Shown here: in pieces, positions 61,870-64,000 of the stretch
Layout of the letters: each line of letters opens with the position of its first letter
Position numbering within the stretch: position 1 is the first letter of the stretch
From: CAVQCT01 sp964371785
Lineage (GTDB): Bacteria; Zixibacteria; MSB-5A5; GN15; FEB-12
Reading direction: 5' to 3'
NCBI GenBank assembly: GCA_964371785.1
Contig: CAYJOL010000002.1
Location: 434,001 to 498,000, forward strand
DNA: 64,000 nt
Notes under the pieces: model-generated
Databases searched by the model: none
The model's input: the letters and a program-made list of their open reading frames with translations, nothing else
What the model was told of the DNA's origin: nothing
Program-made: the position numbers and the translations under genes

Positions 61870-64000
61870 ATGACACACAACTTCTCCCCGTCAAGTCGTT
61901 GGCTTGACCCGCATCCGGTCGTGAAGGACCGGGTGAAGCGGCGGACGCTTCTGTGTCTGCTGGCCACTTTACTCTTTACGCTCTGCGGCCATGTCGGCGC
62001 CGCAACCTTTATAAGTGGCAAAGTGACCGATCCCGATGGCGACCCGATAGTCGGCGCATCCGTTATCGGAAATGTTGCAGGAGTCGGGACGATTACCGAT
62101 GATAGTGGCAAGTTCAGTTTGAGTCCACCTGAGGAAGTAACCCGCCTCACGTTCTCATCGGTCGGATTCAGCTCGACCCAGTATGACATCAACGCCATCC
62201 CGAGCACGGTGATTCTTCAGCCCCGCTATTACCATGGTCAGGACATCCTTGTCCGCGCCGATCGAGCCGAGCCGGGAATCACCCCGATCGCTTACAGCAA
62301 TTTCACCCAGGACGACATCAAGCGAGATTACACGGTCGAAGAGTTCCCGCTGTTGCTCGAATCTACGCCGAATTTATATTCCTACTCCGATGCCGGGTCA
62401 TCGCTTGGCTACAGCTACATGTCCATTCGCGGATTCGATGACAAGCGGATTGTGACTTATATTAACGGTGTTCCGTTAAACGACCCCGAAGATCAGGCGA
62501 CATATTTTGTCGACCTGCCTGATTTCGCGGCCAATGTTTCGGATATCCAGATACAGCGCGGGGTGGGGAACTCGCTTTACGGCGACGCTTCGTTCGGCGG
62601 CACCGTCAATATTGTCACCAGTGCCTTGAGCAACCAACGACAGGCCTCGATCGTTGCCGGTTACGGTCAGTACACGCTCGATGGGCGCACAGTTAGTGAC
62701 ATCTACAAGCAATCAGTTGAGTATACTTCCGGTCTCATTGACGGCACCTGGCAATTCGGCGGACGATTTTCCAAGCAACGGACCGGAGGATTCCGCCACG
62801 ACAGCTGGTACGATGGTTGGTCATACTATTTCTCTCTGGCGCGCCTCGATCCGAGAATGACTACCGAGCTGTATGTGTACGGCGGTCCGATGCGCATGCA
62901 TCTGGCTTATTATGGCTCGCCGCGCGATGAGATCGCAAAAGATTACCGCTACAATCCGTTGACGTATAATAATGAAACCGACAATTTTAATCAACCGCAT
63001 TACCAGTTACAAAATACTTATCGGTTGAGTGATCGCGCTACACTCTACAACACATTCTACCACATTCATGGCGATGGTTACTATGAACAGTTGAAGGCAA
63101 ACAGCTCGTTGTCGGATTACGGCATAGATACCAATTTCATCGATATCAATCCGATAACCTCAGCGCGATATGACAGTGGGAATGTGGTGCGCCAGCAGTG
63201 GGTAAGCAAGAACCAGACCGGATGGAATCCGCGGATCGATTTGCTCTGGGACAAGGGCCGACATTCGCTGGGTGGTTCGTTCTATTACTTTGACTCCGAT
63301 CACTGGGGGCAGGTGGTCTATGCTGAGCATATCACCGGGTCATTCGACCCAAGACACCGGTACTATCAATACCACGGCAAGAAATATGTAGCCTCAGTAT
63401 TTGGTCAGGAGTATTACAAGTTCAACGATAAATTGAGTGCACAGATTACAGCGCAACTTCGCTATCTCAAATATGACTTCAATCAACGACGGATGCTCCC
63501 GTTCGAAGGATACGAGTACAGCGTGGACTGGGCATTTCTCTCTCCCCGTATCGGATTCAACTACAAGTACAACGATGCTGTCAACTTCTATACCAACTTC
63601 TCGGTCGCCTCGCGAACCCCGAGTGACGCGGCGATCTACGATGCCGGAGATCCGCACGTGGTGCCGTCGCTGAATATCATCGACTCTTCCATGGTCGATG
63701 GTGTCACCTCATACAATTTCGGTGACCCGACCGCAAAATCGGAGCGCGTGTACGATTTCGAGCTGGGTGGCAACTATCAGGTCCGGAAGTATTCGTTTGG
63801 ACTAAACCTCTACTGGATGGAATTCAAGAACGAAATTTTACCGTACGGCGGGATCAATCCGAACACGGGAATCGCCATAACGATTAACGCGGACCGCTCG
63901 GTTCACGCCGGCCTGGAATTGACCGGTGCCTGCCAAATCAGTCCTCGTCTATCCGTTCAGGGTAACTTCGCTTACAGCTATAACAGGGTGCGAAAATTTG
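61870..64000 (+). CDS. TonB-dependent receptor, thiamine-riboswitch controlled (3' end outside window)
   Basis: At least 710 residues; the frame is open from the ATG at 61870 (GCGAGG upstream) to the window end. Signal segment about 25-46, a CarboxypepD_reg-like domain about 48-115 (ISGKVTDPDGDPIVGASV), plug about 118-240 (YMSIRGFDDKRIVTYINGVP, LYGDASFGGTVNIVT), and a beta-barrel follows. A TPP riboswitch lies upstream, so the cargo is probably thiamine, its phosphates or a precursor. Similar riboswitch-linked outer-membrane receptors are known in Bacteroidetes. No inner-membrane thiamine gene is visible before the window ends. Confidence 0.9.
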   Translation, partial: MTHNFSPSSRWLDPHPVVKDRVKRRTLLCLLATLLFTLCGHVGAATFISGKVTDPDGDPIVGASVIGNVAGVGTITDDSGKFSLSPPEEVTRLTFSSVGFSSTQYDINAIPSTVILQPRYYHGQDILVRADRAEPGITPIAYSNFTQDDIKRDYTVEEFPLLLESTPNLYSYSDAGSSLGYSYMSIRGFDDKRIVTYINGVPLNDPEDQATYFVDLPDFAANVSDIQIQRGVGNSLYGDASFGGTVNIVTSALSNQRQASIVAGYGQYTLDGRTVSDIYKQSVEYTSGLIDGTWQFGGRFSKQRTGGFRHDSWYDGWSYYFSLARLDPRMTTELYVYGGPMRMHLAYYGSPRDEIAKDYRYNPLTYNNETDNFNQPHYQLQNTYRLSDRATLYNTFYHIHGDGYYEQLKANSSLSDYGIDTNFIDINPITSARYDSGNVVRQQWVSKNQTGWNPRIDLLWDKGRHSLGGSFYYFDSDHWGQVVYAEHITGSFDPRHRYYQYHGKKYVASVFGQEYYKFNDKLSAQITAQLRYLKYDFNQRRMLPFEGYEYSVDWAFLSPRIGFNYKYNDAVNFYTNFSVASRTPSDAAIYDAGDPHVVPSLNIIDSSMVDGVTSYNFGDPTAKSERVYDFELGGNYQVRKYSFGLNLYWMEFKNEILPYGGINPNTGIAITINADRSVHAGLELTGACQISPRLSVQGNFAYSYNRVRKF

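Overview
The window is a moderately GC-rich bacterial chromosome segment carrying the origin-proximal genes dnaA-dnaN-recF. There are no rRNA or tRNA genes, no CRISPR array, no phage genes and no insertion sequence. Several traits point to a Gram-negative, didermic member of the FCB-type candidate phyla, with Zixibacteria my best guess: lipobox lipoproteins, two TonB-dependent receptors with CarboxypepD-type N-terminal domains, a secreted Cys-rich protein ending in a paired-EF-hand dockerin-like domain, an HmuY-type haem lipoprotein, and many TTG/GTG starts. This placement is inference from protein character, not from a marker search.

Layout. 0-2 kb: M24 peptidase and Nudix hydrolase. 2-5 kb: an arsenic-type operon (ArsR repressor, SO_0444/ArsP-like permease, CPxC mini-thioredoxin, ArsF-like, ArsG-like) behind a promoter whose -10 box lies inside a perfect operator palindrome. 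5-12 kb: MFS transporter, Eis-like acetyltransferase, PepF oligopeptidase, GT39-like glycosyltransferase. 10-13 kb also holds repeated intergenic hairpins. 14-18 kb: ileS-dksA-lspA. 18-24.7 kb: mrp, then dnaA, dnaN and recF with DnaA-box clusters on both sides of dnaA (probable bipartite oriC), then an orphan MalK-type ATPase. 25-29 kb: the large secreted protein behind a long leader. 29-33 kb: the uvrA-mutM repair operon. 33-38 kb: methyltransferase, ECF S component, CDGSH protein, nadC-birA, and a divergent ketol-acid-reductoisomerase-like protein with altered active-site residues. 38-41 kb: TonB receptor plus HmuY haem-uptake pair. 41.7-45.8 kb: four-gene operon starting with a HEAT-cyclophilin fusion. 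45.8-51 kb (minus strand): IscU-like scaffold, serine hydrolase, purine nucleoside phosphorylase, and yggS-divIVA. 51-57.7 kb: ferritin-like protein, alr, rex (with its own operator over +1), DUF899-like protein, TPR protein, ICMT-like methyltransferase, DUF6600-like lipoprotein. 57.8-58.6 kb: arsM behind another perfect palindrome. 58.8-61.4 kb: galT, SDR, DoxX. 61.7-64 kb: a TPP riboswitch leading into a TonB-dependent receptor that runs off the window.

How the parts work together. Arsenic handling is split between the 2-5 kb operon (reduction and efflux of organoarsenicals, by family analogy) and arsM 53 kb away (arsenite methylation), each with its own palindromic operator. Nutrient import across the outer membrane is covered by the HmuR/HmuY-like haem pair and the thiamine-riboswitch receptor. 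Rex links NADH/NAD+ state to its own transcription.

The observations I find most worth checking are the G-x-H-H active-site signature in IleRS (linked to mupirocin hyper-resistance in IleRS2), the TPP riboswitch-receptor unit, the altered KARI-like enzyme, the three palindromic operators, the origin region, and a candidate small RNA near 41.6 kb.
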